Shown: piece by piece, positions 22,299 through 34,999 of the stretch
Layout of the letters: the number at the start of each line of letters is the position of its first letter
How positions within the stretch are numbered: position 1 is the first letter of the stretch
Assembly (NCBI GenBank): GCA_023014485.1
Contig: JAJOZX010001076.1
Coordinates: 907,001 to 971,000 of the forward strand
DNA length: 64,000 nucleotides
Source of the DNA: Bathynomus jamesi
Taxonomy: Eukaryota; Arthropoda; Malacostraca; Isopoda; Cirolanidae
Direction: 5' to 3'
Notes under the pieces: model-generated
What the model was told of the DNA's origin: nothing
The model's database searches: none
What the model saw: only the letters and a program-made list of their open reading frames with translations
Translations under genes and position numbers: made by a program

Positions 22299-22536
22299 TC
22301 TGAGACGAATTTGAGTGGAATCCGATAGTATTTACTCGGTACTCAAGCATTAGAATATGTACAGTAGGGTGGATCAATTTTACATTTTTTTCGATTTCCA
22401 TATTCTAATAGAGACAAAAACTTGCGCATGCATGAGAAAATAGCCTCTGCAAAATCTTAGCTTAATAGGTAATCATCTTCTGCCCCCGGCAGAGCGATGA
22501 AAATCATATTTTAATAGTCAGAAACATATTTTTCTC

Positions 22537-23483
22537 AGAGTTTATGGAAATAATGATGTGAGTGAATGGATGTGTAGGAGATGGTTTGAGAAGTTCAAAA
22601 ATGGGGATTTCAGACTGAAAGATTATCAACGAACAGGATGACCAAATGAGTTGGATGAAGAGTTGCTGAAAGCAAGTGGAGGAAAACCCAAAGGTAACTG
22701 TAAGAGAACTTGGCCTGCAACTTGGCATTAGCCATATGACCATTCATCATCATTTGAAGCTGTTAGGAAAAGTAGTGAAGGTTGGAAAATGGGTTCCACA
22801 TGATTTGTCACAAGCAAATCTTCAACATTGAATCGATATTTGCACATCACTGCATTCTTGGCAACTGCAGGCACCATTTTTTAATTGGATCATCACTGGG
22901 AATGAAAAATGGGTCTTCTATAACAATATTAAGTGTCGACATCAGTGGCTTAACCATGAAAGAAAGCCTGAGCCTTAGCCAAGGAATGGACCCCATCCCA
23001 TCCAAAGAAAATTTTGCTATTCATTTGGTGGGATATGCAAGGAATTATATTATTCATTTTGAGTTTCTGCCAGGTAACCAAACAATCACAACTGAAGTCT
23101 ACTGCCAACAACTCCAATGACTGAAGATGACATTACAAGAAAAACATCCTGCATTAATTAATCACAGAGGTGTTCTATTCCACCAGGATAACACACGCCC
23201 TCACACTGCTGGAATCACCACTGCACAATTGGAGGCATTTGGTTGGGAAAAAATGCCTCATCCACCTTATTCTCCGGACATCACACCTTCAGACTACCAT
23301 TTATTCAGAAGTCTGCAACACCACCTAGATGGACAAAATTTGCAATCCAGGGAAGCTATCGAAAATGAAGTAATTGCTTTTTTTTAACTTGCAACTGAGG
23401 GATTTCTTTGAACGTGGCATAAAAAAACTTTTCTACAGGTGGGAGGAGGTTATAGAAAAAGAAGGGAATTATATTGATGATTA
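22537..23483 (+). pseudogene. Mariner transposase, copy 3
   Basis: It keeps the second HTH region with frameshifts, then ITGNEKWVFYNNI (Asp replaced by Asn in the first catalytic block), FHQDNTRPH and YSPDITPSDYHLF. It has a six-base duplication (CATCCCATCC near 22992) and a frameshift near 23385. The gene is dead. Confidence 0.85.
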
Positions 23484-23556
23484 GTTTGTCATTATGTCAT
23501 TTAATTTTTGTTCTGAATGAACTAAAAAATTGAGCAGAATATATGTTACAACCTTA
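22537..23556 (+). mobile_element. Mariner family 1, copy 3 (5' truncated)
   Basis: Homology starts abruptly inside the first HTH (GAGTTTATGGAAATAATGATG) and runs to the right inverted repeat, which ends TATGTTACAACCTTA before TA at 23557-23558. The left inverted repeat and the first 220 bases or so are missing. Confidence 0.88.
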
Positions 23557-24074
23557 TATATCCAAATGACTTCTTTTTTCTGTTAGAGTTTGTTAATGAA
23601 AAAAGGTGGAATGGTTTCTCACCTACCAAATGATACAAGATGGAATTCCTAATTAGATTGCATCAAAACCTATTTAAATAATCATGGCCACTATCTTGAC
23701 ATTAGAAGGGAACACCTGGAGGAAATAAAAAACCAATATTGGAAAGCTCTTGGACAATTTAATGATTCACAGAGAAACTCATAATTTACAAGCTCAACTG
23801 CAAATTATTGGAGCAGCATTAAATAAGGTTTGTTACATTTTAGTAGAAATTCATGTTAATTGAGTTAATTAGGTATTTTTATGCTTTTCTAGTTCCCTAC
23901 TACTTCACTTCAATACTTTTACATTTTCTACTTTCTAAATGCAGACACACAACACAACATTTGGCCTGTTGTTATATGGCTTAATGTATTAGAAGAGGAA
24001 AAACTAGCTGCATACAAAGATGACATTGCAAACAGATTTGAAAAAGCTTTAGAACCACGTCACTTTCTTGCATA

Positions 24075-24941
24075 CAGTAATACCTCGCTTTAGGAACTCC
24101 TAATTTACGAATCCTCAGGTTTACGAATGTTTTTTTCAATAATAATAATGTCAATAATATAAATATTTACTGCCCAAAATACCTTCGAAACATTCAAATA
24201 CACTGTTCATATGCATACCGTGTGTGCGTTCGTTCGTTCATTCAGGCGCAGCAATGCTTCACTCAATTCAGTTGTATAGCTGCAGTAGATGAGCTGCTTC
24301 AATCACACAGTGAGGAGTTCACAAATGAAGACCTCAATGAAATGGAAAAATATGAACAAGAAGAAGAAAATAAAATGACTGAAACCCCTGTTCATTCATT
24401 CATTCTCAAAGGACTCACTGAAGCATTTCAGCCCATTGAAAAAGCCATCGAAATTTTTGAGTCACAAGATCCAAATTTCGAGCGAAGTGCAAAAGTTTCT
24501 GCAAATTTTACAAATGCTTATGCTTGTTATCGAGAAATTTACAGAAAAAAGAAAAAGATGTCTTCAAAACAAACAACTCTCGACTTATTTCTTAAGAAAA
24601 AATCAACCACGAGTCTACAATGAGTGCATCAACACAAGCGAATTTGAACATTGACAATGAAGAAGAAGAGAATGTTCTTTAATATTTTTATATAATTTCT
24701 TTGATATCTTCTTGATTTTAAATGGTATGTTTTGATAAATAAATCATTGTTTATGAATAAACTATTGTTTTATTGCCTTTTATTTAAGAATATCATATAT
24801 TTCATACATAAAATTTTGTTTCGGGAACGTAACCCCCGCTTATAACATTACGTCTATGGGAAATAATATCCCGCTTTACGAATTCCCGCTTTACGAACAA
24901 TCGCTAGAAATGAATTAGTTCGTAAAGGCGGGGTATTACTG
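24075..24941 (+). mobile_element. Tigger/pogo-type element, internally deleted
   Basis: TA duplications (24073-24074, 24942-24943) flank CAGTAATACCTCGCTTTAGG and, from the right, CAGTAATACCCCGCCTTTAC. Subterminal TTTACGAA motifs recur inside both ends. It interrupts the fourth exon of the hAT-1 transposase gene. Confidence 0.88.
24222..24623 (+). pseudogene. Tigger transposase C-terminal fragment
   Basis: A 133-codon frame carries DELLQSHSEEFTNEDLNEME, then EEENKMTETPVHSF, KGLTEAFQPIEKAIEIFESQ, and a basic end KKKKMSSKQTTLDLFLKKKS. This is the C-terminal tail of Tigger-like transposases, and the last block resembles a PCNA-interacting (QTTLDLFL-type) peptide. The HTH and DDE core are absent. 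Confidence 0.7.
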
Positions 24942-26549
24942 TATATTACTCGCCCAAAGTATCAAGGTTAGTTCACTAACTTCAAATTAATTAATTTAAA
25001 TTTTAAATTCGGCTAACATTAGGGGTGCAGCGATTAATCAGTATCAGCACCTGGCATGCCGATTATTTTCTTAATATCGGCCGATTAATTGGTATCGGCA
25101 AGCTTGGCATAGGTAGCGTCAACTGGGGCGAATTGGGTCACCAAATGGGAAATGATTTTTTTTGCTGATGCGACATTCTTAAAGCTATAATTAAAATTGT
25201 TTCTAGTTTTTACCACTAAATCACAAAACTTTAACCTTTTGTCTCACTTTTTTTTAAATCCAACAGTTAGGAATATCAAAATCATTTTACACTGAGTCAC
25301 ATATATAGAAGACAAAATTTTTAGCAAAAAACTACCTTATTTCAACCGAAATAAACTTCATTAACCAAACATAAATGATTAAGACAACACCAAAATGAAG
25401 CTTTATTGAAAACACACATCCTGGTAAAAAACAGTCAAATTCTTCAAAGTAGCTAGCTATGGTAGCTATCTTCATATAAGCCATAAAACAGCAGATACAA
25501 CAGCTCAACACAGAAATAAACAACAAACTCAAAGAAAAACAAACAAACATTCAGAGAATTCATAACAACACTAAACCACTCCACAGATACATCCAGGCTA
25601 TACAAGACTATAAACAGCATTACCCACTCTAACAGCGGCATTCACACCTCACACGCAGCTATCTGTCACAGCCAGAATAATATCCCAACATACACACAAC
25701 AAGGTAACATTCTAGTTAATCACTATGCAAAGATAAGTCACTTAAACAGAGACAACAACCAGAAACACGCAGACAGACAAACAGCCAGACACAAGAAAAC
25801 CTACAGACTCGACATGACCATTACACCCTTCAATACAGACCAGACCACCAAGATCATCAAAAACATTAAAAATTCGAAGGCTACTGGACCAGACACCATA
25901 TCTAACATACACCTTAAACACTTGGGCCCACAAGGAATACTAGCTCTCACAAATATTAGCACATATTCATACCAACACTGTATTATTCTGACATATGGAA
26001 ACAAGGTAAAATTATTACACTACTCAAACCAAACAAAAATCCAACAGAACCAGCTTCCTATAGACCCATTACTTTAGTATGCACACCTTCCAAAGTAACA
26101 GAAAGACTAATCTTACAAATCACCAACCCACACATTCCACTATCACCTACTCAACATGGATTCAGACCTCACCACTCAACCATGACATTACTCACTAACC
26201 TCACGCAGCACATCATGGATGGCATCAACTCCAGATGACCAGCTCAACGTACACTATTAGCAACAATAGACATTGGTAAAGCATTTGATGCTATCCCACG
26301 CTTCCCTCTCATAAACAAAATACTCAACACAAACATGCACAATAACATCAAAAGGTGGCTGAGCAACTATCTTTCAGGAAGATACTCAATTTAGTGTGGA
26401 CCAAAAAAATGAAGGTTTAAAAATCTTTGTTCCACATGAGTAATGTTATTCCTTTTGCTTACCTTAATCAAATTACAAAATTTGAAACCTCTACGTCAAG
26501 TTTTAGGGGTCCCGAGAAAATTGCACTTTTCCTTTTAATGCTGAAAAAA

Positions 26550-29263
26550 TTAGTTTTTCCTCATTTTCATAAGTTCTGCTTTATTTTTTGTTGGAAATTC
26601 TTTACGATTCTTGAAAACTGTTTTGAGCAGGTATTGTTTGTCCTCTTCTTTAGTTGTCACTGCTTGATTAAATTTTTCAATCAATGCAACACCCCGCTCA
26701 GCTGTGTCATTTGTCACTCTAAGGGCACGAACTCTAGCACAGCCTCTTTGGTACTCAGGATCTATTCCCCATGTTGATGCAGAATTTTCAGTGAAGAGAG
26801 AATTGAGATGTAGAGCATCAAAAAGAGATTTAGTCCTTGAAGTAACAAAATCAGAAATCCTTTTTTCTTTAAAAGAAGCTAGGGTTACCTTTGCTTCTAA
26901 ACGTTTCAGTCCCTTATTTCTTGGAGGCATTTTGATATTATTTCGCATTTGCTCCTTTTCTTCAAGGGATATGCTTTTGTCAAAGAAGCTTAATCCAACA
27001 AGTGTTTCTGAGAGGTACCACAGATGTCATTTAATGGCATTTTGGGCTTGCTTGATAACACTTGATATCAAAGAATTTTCCTCCATTATTGCAAGATCTT
27101 GCAAAAATTTAAGATCAACATTTGGGGCTTCCTCTGGTTGAGAAGCTTTTGCCCAAGATTTTGCGTATACCAATGCAACAAATAAACAAATTTCTGTTAT
27201 TGCATCAAGTTCTTTTTTAGTCATCTTAAATTGATTTTGGAGAAGAAAAAGCTTAAATGCATAAATTCCTTTTGCCATCCATCTTGCATGATGGTACGCT
27301 CCAGGTCTCTTCAAGGGAGTATTAGAAATGCTTTCTTCTCCAAAAAACAAGAGAACAAGTTGAAAAAATTCTTTATAATCATCTCTTGGCTGTTTAGAGT
27401 TGAGTGCCTCCTTCATGATTAAGACTTTGATTTTTTAAATCTTGAACTCTTTCAATTATTCTGCAGCTTTGGGAATCAACAGCAGTTGTGATTTGAGAAT
27501 GATCCATAAAATCCCATTGAGTTTTGAATCTTTTGAAGATTGGAATATCAGGTTCAGAGGAATGGCCCATAGAAGTCCGGAAGACTTGAGATAGGACAAT
27601 CTCATAAATATGGTGTCTACAGGCTAAATATAAAAGCTCTTTTCCAAGTTCTTGTTCAATTTTAGTGCAAGCTCCAGCATGGATTCCGGTATTGGATGCT
27701 GTTGTGTCAAATGACAACCCAATAATTCTCTGGGTCATATCATGTTCTTGCAGGAGAGAAATGCAAACACGAGCCATCTCCGTACCCGTGCCAGCAGTGA
27801 CTTTAGGAATTCCCAGCAATTTCTCTTCACCATTCCCACTGACTAACACTGCAATCCTTTCCGTTCTTCCTTCGCCTGCAAGAAAAAGTTAAAATATATA
27901 ATTTATATATAATTTACATATATTTATTTTTAATATTTTATTTTATATATATTATATTAATATTTAATATTTTATTTTATATTTAATATATTTATATATA
28001 TTATAATTTATATATATATAATATTTAATTTAAATTAAACTTGACTTATTTTAAATTAAACTTGATTTATTTTAAATTAAACTTGATTTATTTTAATTTG
28101 AACTTGAGTTATTTTAATTTGAAGGTAAAATGGTGTAGATTGTGAAAACTAGCTTCAGACAGTGAAATGTAACCTAATTAAATAGAAATTTAGCTATCAA
28201 AATGTTTAATTAAAACCAACCAGATAATAACACATTGCCTAGGTGTGAAAACCAGACCCACAACTAAGTTTTTCACCTGAGAGATAAAATATAAATATGC
28301 TAAATTAATCAGACAAAAAAACTAACCTGATATCTCTGGGAGCATTTTTCCATCCCAATGAAGAACTAAAGGCTCTCCAGGACAAAATGCTTGCTCTTGA
28401 TATTCTGTTGCTATTTCTTTGCGTAACTTTTGACGAGTTCGAAGCATAGTAGATTTTGACACTGTAATGTTTTCCAAATTATGGCCCAAAGACTGAGCAA
28501 CAACAGCATAAGACATAGCTGCATCTCGATTGGAAAGATTCATTCTATCATAGGCTGCTACAACATTTTTGTCAATAGGCTTTGACTTTTTAGGAGCCAA
28601 CATTTTCTTTTTAAATTGCTCTTCAGAGGGACCTTGAAAATTCATTTCAAGGTTGTCGTCATTAGTTGATGGTGGTGATGATGATGACGATGTGAAATCA
28701 TCTTTATTGGCAGGCAAGAATGATCTTTTAGATCGCTTCTGCTCTTTGAGGGCTCTTTCACACTCTAATTCTTCACGATGAAGCCTTCTTTTCTCTCTTT
28801 TTGCAAGAATTTGGTCTACTGTACCCATGCTACTTTGTGTAGGATATTCTTGCTGGCTTAAGTAGAAAAGCTTGTCTTCTTCATTTGACATCATCAAAAG
28901 GGCATTAGAGTGACCAATATCAAGAATTTTAGCCTTAATTTCATCTTTAAACATAGCTTCTTCAATACGGCATTTTTCCTCGGGCCTTTTTCTGTTTTTC
29001 ATCAATTTATCATAACAGCTTATTAAAGAGTCAATCTTTTGGATGGCACTGTCTCTATGCATTGTGGGAATCCTGGCTTTCTCCCAGTAGGTCATCACTT
29101 CATCTAAGCAAAGATTAATGGATCTTCTTCGTCCCAATTTTTCCTCTTTTTGATGGAAGAAATATGTTTGCAAAACTTGCAGTTTTGTAGGTAAGCGGCA
29201 ACAAAGTATATCTTTATTTAAATGGCCAATGAGCCAAACTTTAGTTTTAGAATGAGTAGCCAT
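26550..29263 (-). pseudogene. DDE-1 transposase-like gene, two exons, lightly damaged
   Basis: Exon 1 (29263-28327) runs 312 codons to a GTTAGT donor. Exon 2 starts at 27875 after TTTCTTGCAG; the split Gly codon joins in phase. Together they give about 750 residues. N-terminal features: YWEKARIPTMHRDSAIQKI, a basic coiled-coil-like stretch (KREKRRLHREELECERALKE) and NLSNRDAAMSYAVVAQSLG. Candidate catalytic residues: Asp in LVLHWDGKMLP, Asp in GLSFDTTASNTG, the LACRHHIYE block, and Glu in TNDTAERGVALIEKFNQA. Damage is one frameshift near 27415 and a TGA at 27029-27027. I infer a DDE/RNase H-fold transposase; I cannot name its superfamily. DDE-2 at 41989-45455 is a homologue. Confidence 0.75.
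28024..28122. repeat. Tandem repeat of about 25 bp in the DDE-1 intron
   Basis: About four units of the form TTTTAAATTAAACTTGATTTA, drifting to TTTTAATTTGAACTTGAGTT. It is preceded by a TATA/ATTTAATATT-rich tract (27895-28023). Confidence 0.75.
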
Positions 29264-31150
29264 TTTTAGTTTAAAAAATTAAATTTCTGAAATAGTAAAA
29301 TAAACCAGTTAAATTAGGAGATAAAAAGGATAACTAAAAGGTTCAAGCCAATTAGGCAAAGCCTTTAATTTAGAGTTGACCAATTAAGGATAATATATTT
29401 TATCCAAAATTTTTGTTTTCCTTATTAATAATTTTCTCTGAAATAATGATCTAAGATTGTTTTTGTACTCTATTAACACCAAAAATTTCTTAAATAAGAA
29501 GAAATTTTTTCATAAGTTGCAACTCAAGAGTTGAGTTGATCATTGATGTTCTAAGCGAGCCTATTCATTGGAAAATTTTTATAAGTCATTAAATCTCGGG
29601 ACCCCTAAATATCCTCATATTTTACCAAAATTTTGCTGACATGTCTATCTGGTCCAAAGGAACAAGGGCATTAATGTGGAACAAGGATTTCTTCAACTTT
29701 ATAATTTACCCCCCATTTTGGTCCACACTAAATTACTCATATGTCACATTTAATGGCAAGTCATCCAAAAACAAGCTTTTTCCGAACGGGGTCCCTCAAG
29801 GCTCTGTTCTCTCACCAACACTCTTCAACTTATACAATATACATGCATGACATTCCAACACCCATAGATAACAAGCTTACCTTATCATCATATGCAGATG
29901 ACATCACTCTAACATCCACCCACAACAACATCGACACCGCTACAAATAACCTACAAACATACATAAACAGTATACAAGACTGGCTCACACACAATAGACT
30001 CAAAGTAGCGCCCACAAAATCAACCATCACCTTGCTTACAAGCAACACAAAAGAACACTGTAGGTAATTCCACAGCTTACACTAAACAACATCAACATTC
30101 CACACACTCACAAGACCAAAATACTTGGGGTCACATACAACACATCATTATCTTTTGCAAATCACATTCATGACATTAAAAACAAATGTACGTCAAGACT
30201 TAACACGCTTAGGGTACTAACAGGCACAAACTTTGGACACCAGCAGGAAACAACATCACTCATATACAAACAATATATTCGCTCAGTTATGGACTATGCT
30301 AGCCCATGCTGGGCACCCATTATCTCACACACACAAATAAACACCTTACAGACAATACAAAACAACGCACTTCGTATCATTACAGGATGCACTCAAACAA
30401 CACCATAGAACACCTGCACACAGAAACAAAAATACTGAAAGTTAGAGAACATTTAGACATGAGGGGAACACAATTCATGGCAGCAGCGACAACTAACCCA
30501 CAACACCCTTGCCACTACATGTACAATCATGCACCAACACCTCGCACCATTAAGGTAACACCAGAGAGACATTATAACCAAATACTCCATTCCATACCAT
30601 GCCATGCCCCACAGACATATCACAGTACAGAAAACACACACACACACACACCTAACCCACAAAGCACTGACACGACTCGGTCCGAATGCGGTCCTAGGTG
30701 CGAAGCCACCACCCATTAACAGGTCAGAGATCAGCCTGAGCAGATCGGATCGAGTTAACTTAGCACGATTCCGATGTGGACATCACCCCAACTTACGGAC
30801 ATATAAACACAGACTAGACAACTCCATAGACGACACCTGCCACCTGTGCCAGGACACACCACAAACAATTGAACACATTATGACAGACTGTACTGTTCTA
30901 GCACAACAACGAACACAACACAACATCACTAGTGCGCTGAACCTCTGGTCCACTCCGGAGAGGGCGATCGGTTACCTGCGTGCCGCCAGCTTGCTCAATC
31001 AGGGTGGGCTGATCGGCTAAACAACAACAACAACAAATCTTCATATAAAAATATTTTCCTTAAAATAACTAAAAATTAACTTTTTAAAAATGGTTTATTT
31101 ATTCAATATATTCCTTACAGCTGCTTGAAGTGTTGGAAAATTTTTTATTT

Positions 31151-33826
31151 TTATTTTAAAAATTTCATGTTACAATGAATTAATGCCAATTGTTCCCCAT
31201 GTTCAGGCATTAATTTGTTTCTCTTGGATTCGTAGATATTTCCTCCTGTGCTAAACAATCTTTCACTATAAACTGAAGAGGGAGGAGCGCACAGATATTT
31301 TTTGACCATTTTGCAGTGTGTAGTTAGCTGTTGTTCATTTTCTGTTGATTTCTTTCCATGTTTGCCCATATCATAATTGTTCCATCAATGAAATGGACAT
31401 TCTTTCTTTGCTATTGCAGGAAGTGATAGGTAGAAATCAACTTCTTCTTTCCTGAAATAAATAGAAAATACATACAATCATGCAGTGTTACGTTACATTA
31501 CATAAATAATTTAAATATAAAGTCACCTAAAAAAAAATGTTGCTAACCATTTTATCTTTTTGTCTTTAATAAGTTGTTTGTGGATTGATTTCGACTTTTT
31601 TGTAACCCTTTTTGACTGTTCCAAGTTGCTTTCCCCTTCTTCAAAAAATTTATATATATCATCTTGCATTCTTAGCTTTTTTAAGGGTGAACCTGAGGTT
31701 GTCGACTCAGCATCTGATCCAGAAGCAGTAGAACCAGAGTCTGAAAACTCTGAGTCAGTTAAACTTGTGCTGTATTCTGTAATTTAAGTATAGCTATTAA
31801 AGTTCATACAACACTGGTAACTGTATGTCATAAAACCTAATGATTTTTTTTTTTTTTGAGATTTTAGTTTAAATCTGAAAAAAATCAACTTTGCCAATAA
31901 GAATAAATCACTTTAGTGCACCAATTTACTTTGTAATTTAAAAAATAAGGAAATAGATGAACTAATTTTGAAGGAACATTAGATCTATTTATTTTAAATA
32001 ACAATGAATAGGTATTTTGGCTAATGAAAATAACTACTGACTGAGTTAAAAAGTTAATATCCTAAACCCTAGAATCAATTTTAAAAAAAATTATGAAAAT
32101 AAAATTGTAATCTGGGAAAATAAGAATAAAATATAAATATTATTTGACTTACCATCAGTTTTTGGTTTTGCAAATTTGTCTGAAGCATTATATAGTTCTG
32201 TTAGGGCTCTCTCCTTGTCTTCTGATGTAACAAAATATTTCATTTTGAACCGTGGATCGAGTACTGTTGCTAGGATTAGTTTAGATTCTTCTTTATACTT
32301 GTTAAATCTTTCTTTAAAACTACCTCTGACTTCCTCAAGAATGGTTTGAATACCTTTGACATTTGTCACAGCAAAATCCAGATATTTTTCCATTGATACA
32401 ATAAAAGGAATGACTTGAGAAATTAATGCATCTGCAAAGCTCATCTCTTTGGTCGCTACTTCAAACTGTTTGAGAACCATGACAAGTGTTTCGGCAAGCT
32501 CCCATTGGTCATCTGTTAAGCAAGTATGCTTTTTCCTATACAATATAGGATTATTGCTTTCTTTTGCTCAACAATGCGTGCTAGCATATAATAGGTGCTA
32601 TTCCACCTAGTTGATACGTCTTGGATGATAGCATGCTGCGGTAATTTAATTTCATTTTGTATTTCCTTTAAAGCATCTCGTGCTGAACTAGAGTGATGGA
32701 AATGAGTTGCCAAATTTCGTACAACCGCAAGCATGTCCTTTACGCTTCTTTGTTCTTTAATAACTTTATCTTGTATGCATAATTGAAGTGTATGTATAAC
32801 ACAACAAAATGAGGAGTCTTCTAGGCCACTCTCTCTAATAGCAACTTTCATATTTGCCGCATTATCGTTACGATCATCTGTATCTTTTCCTTATTGATGT
32901 TCCATTTTTTGAGGGAGTCTGTTAAAAACTTTGCTATTTTAACTCCAGTATGTGAGCCTTCAAAATGGGACATTTGTAGAACAGCTTGCTCAGGTCCAAA
33001 CTCCTCATTTATCCAGTGGGCTGTTAAGCTATAAAACGAATGCAGACTATGACTAGCCGTCCATCCATCTGTAGTAAGGCTGACATATGACGCATTATCA
33101 AGCTTGGTACGTAGAGTAGTTTCCAATTTTTGGTAAATGAAGGGGATGACACTTTCTGCAAAATGCTTTCTCGATGGTATAGTGTATCTAGGCTCAAGAT
33201 GGCTTATCAAATTTTTAAAGCCAATGTCTTCTACAACTGAGTAGGGTTGCAGATCGTAGCAGATCATTTCTCCAATCTTCAAAGTAATAACTCTAGCTCT
33301 ATTATCATTGATTGCCCATTTCTTTTTCTTTTCCAGTAGATTCTCCAATGATGGTTGTAACAGAGTTTTATCTTGACTTGTTAACTTGCTGTCTGATGAT
33401 TGTAGTTCATGTACTTCTGGTTCTACATGTTCAAATTCTGATATAGTTTCTTCTAATGATTTCCTATTGGAGGGGGCCTGGTTTTCCAAAGAAACTATCT
33501 CAGTTTTTTTTATCTTTATTTGATGATTCGTCACTTGGAGAGTCAGTAACTTTCTTTGACAGAAAAGTGGACATGAGTATGCTTTGACTTGTTAGTGATG
33601 TTTTTTTTACTGGATGCTGTTGCTTGTTGAGAGCTTCAAGTTTGTTAAAAAGAGCTTTGTGCTGAGACTTAAGATGGCTTCTGAGGTTTGATGTAGTCAT
33701 TTTGTGTGTTTCCTTTCCTCCTCTGGATATAAGCGCACCACATACTTTACACTTTGCTTTGCTATTATCTTCTGAACAGATGGCAAAAAAATCCCAAATT
33801 GGGCTGGTTTTGGAAGATTTAGACAT
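31151..33826 (-). pseudogene. hAT-2 transposase gene (BED finger, ZBED-like)
   Basis: Exon 1 (33826 to about 32152) begins MSKSSKTSPIWDFFAICSED. It has a BED finger (CKVCGALISRGG, SNLRSHLKSQH), IGEMICYDLQPYSVVEDIGF, SLTTDGWTASHSLHSFYSLT, SFCCVIHTLQLCIQDKVIKE, QDVSTRWNSTYYMLARI and KLILATVLDPRFKMKYF. It ends at a GTAAGT donor near 32151. A middle exon (about 31787-31560) has a Ser-rich segment and a basic stretch. The last exon (about 31450-31151) carries the dimerisation block (KKYLCAPPSSVYSERLFSTG, NKLMPEHGEQLALIHCNM). Frameshifts near 33505, 32850 and 32540 and a stop near 31385 disable it. The fold is the usual hAT RNase H core. Confidence 0.82.
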
Positions 33827-34883
33827 AGCTCATATTAGTGTTGTAAAATTCTCGGGAATAATCTTTAGGAGAATATTCTCTGAACCGAGAATTTTTGATA
33901 ATTTTCTTTTATAGAATATTTGAGGGGTTTTCAACTATTCTGATACAACTTAACTTCAGTTCCTGTCAAAATGGAGAAATTCTAAGTCAGAAGTGAATGA
34001 TAGGATGAGTGAAGAAATAAATAAACTAACTAATTTATATTAGTACTGTATTTTAGTAACTATATATCAGAACGTATTTATTAGCTATTGTTATGGTTCC
34101 CGTTATACAGTTACAGGTAAAACCGTAGCGATATGTATATTGAAATATAAAAGACAAACCGGAAAACACCCAATTATATCATACCACAATCACAACTGCC
34201 ATTATAAGAACTAGATTGCCAATTCCACATAACACATATCACTAACTCACACAGCTATATCAGTATGTACGGTATTTTAGTAACTACGGTATATCAAAAT
34301 ATATTTTAGTAACTATATCAGTATGTATTTTAGTAACTATATTAGTAATTATTTAAGTAACTGCAATAGTATGTATTTTAGTATCTATACCAGTATGTAT
34401 GTATGGATTTGTATGTATGTAGGCTATGTATGGACTTTTTATTATACCTAACGTAAATTTCCCCTACCTTATCAAGGTTTCCCTGTTCCCTTAAGGAACA
34501 AGAAAATCATGTGTAGATGCTTGCTCTATTTGCTATAATGTTATAAAATAGGGTACTATATTTTTGTTGTAAATAACCAAATAATATTAAAAAAACAATA
34601 CTAATATTCAATCTTAAATGTATAAATTTAAAAACAAATTTGAAATAATTTTGAATGATTCAAGCTGATCAAGCAGTTATAAATAATGCTAAGCTTAAGA
34701 AAACCAGTTTAATAACACTTTCAATTTGTTATTCAAATTATTATCCAAAATGGCAAAAAAAAATACTTCAAAAAGAACTACCTGGCCTACCATAAAAGGC
34801 TCAACAGACAATATCACAATCACATGTAGATACTTGCTTTTGCTATACACAACCACAACTAACCAAGGAAATAATTTGCCATC

Positions 34884-34893
34884 CTTTATATAG
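34884..34893 (-). promoter_or_regulatory. TATA-box-like site
   Basis: On the minus strand the sequence reads CTATATAAAG, about 20 bases downstream of the GAA/TTC array in the direction of the hAT-2 transposase. The spacing is that of a heat-shock-type promoter. No transcript evidence is available. Confidence 0.5.
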
Positions 34894-34911
34894 GTACTAT
34901 TTTCTCCCAAA

Positions 34912-34999
34912 TCTGGAGTATTCCAGAATGTTCTGGAATCATCTAGAATATTCTAAGACATTCTAGAAAGTTCCATAAGGTTTTGAAATATTCTAGAAT
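34912..34999 (-). promoter_or_regulatory. Heat-shock-element-like array of alternating GAA/TTC units
   Basis: Alternating TTC and GAA triplets fall on a strict 5-bp grid: TTC 34922, GAA 34927, TTC 34932, GAA 34937, GAA 34947, TTC 34952, TTC 34962, GAA 34967, TTC 34972, TTC 34992, GAA 34997. Slots between them are one-base variants (ATC, AGA and so on). Eleven of sixteen slots from 34922 are exact. HSF trimers bind three or more inverted nGAAn units, so this is an unusually long candidate site. Confidence 0.65.

Larger units (their letters stand above)
26389..29733 (-). mobile_element. DDE-1: DNA transposon of an unnamed superfamily, TSD TACTCA
   Basis: The ends are ATTTAGTGTGGACCAAAA and its match read inward from the right (ATTTAGTGTGGACCAAAATG). 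TACTCA lies on both sides (26383-26388, 29734-29739). Removing the element with one TACTCA restores the host RT (G-R-Y-S-Y-V-T-F). The length is 3345 bp. It holds one two-exon gene on the minus strand, and AT-rich intron DNA includes the tandem repeat at about 28024-28122. Confidence 0.88.
25390..31020 (+). pseudogene. RT and C-terminal zinc knuckle of the I/Nimb-like element
   Basis: Motifs: KIIKNIKNSKATGPDTISN (about 25850-25905), SYRPITLVCTPSKVTERLIL (about 26050-26118), SPTQHGFRPHHST (about 26145-26180), ATIDIGKAFDAIP (about 26260-26300), and GRYS|YVTFNGKSSKNKLFPNG across DDE-1. VPQGSVLSPTLFNLY and SYADDITLTSTHNN follow (29790-29930; the YADD box is intact). The C-terminal CHLCQDTPQTIEHIMTDC (30838-30891) is a C-X2-C-X8-H-X4-C knuckle. 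Several frameshifts interrupt it. Confidence 0.8.
25330..31035 (+). mobile_element. I/Nimb-like non-LTR retrotransposon inside hAT-2
   Basis: A C/A-rich plus-strand element with RT sequence on both sides of DDE-1 (about 25390-26388 and 29740-31020). Its last codons LLNQGGLIG are followed by a stop and an (AAC)n tail at 31020-31035, which marks the 3' end. The 5' limit is not sharp. The endonuclease fragment at 57262-58023 has a similar Thr/His-rich bias and could belong to the same family. Confidence 0.75.

Noticed and set aside
22132..22401. Frames of about 60-76 codons across the TA tract
   Set aside because: They consist of Ile-Tyr repeats from the microsatellite, with no homology.
30453..30716. 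87-codon minus-strand frame
   Set aside because: It is antisense to the I/Nimb-like ORF and has the skewed composition expected of a shadow frame.
34695..34910. 71-codon minus-strand frame starting next to the heat-shock-like array
   Set aside because: It overlaps the TATA-like site itself and has no homology to heat-shock proteins. More likely it is untranslated leader or chance.
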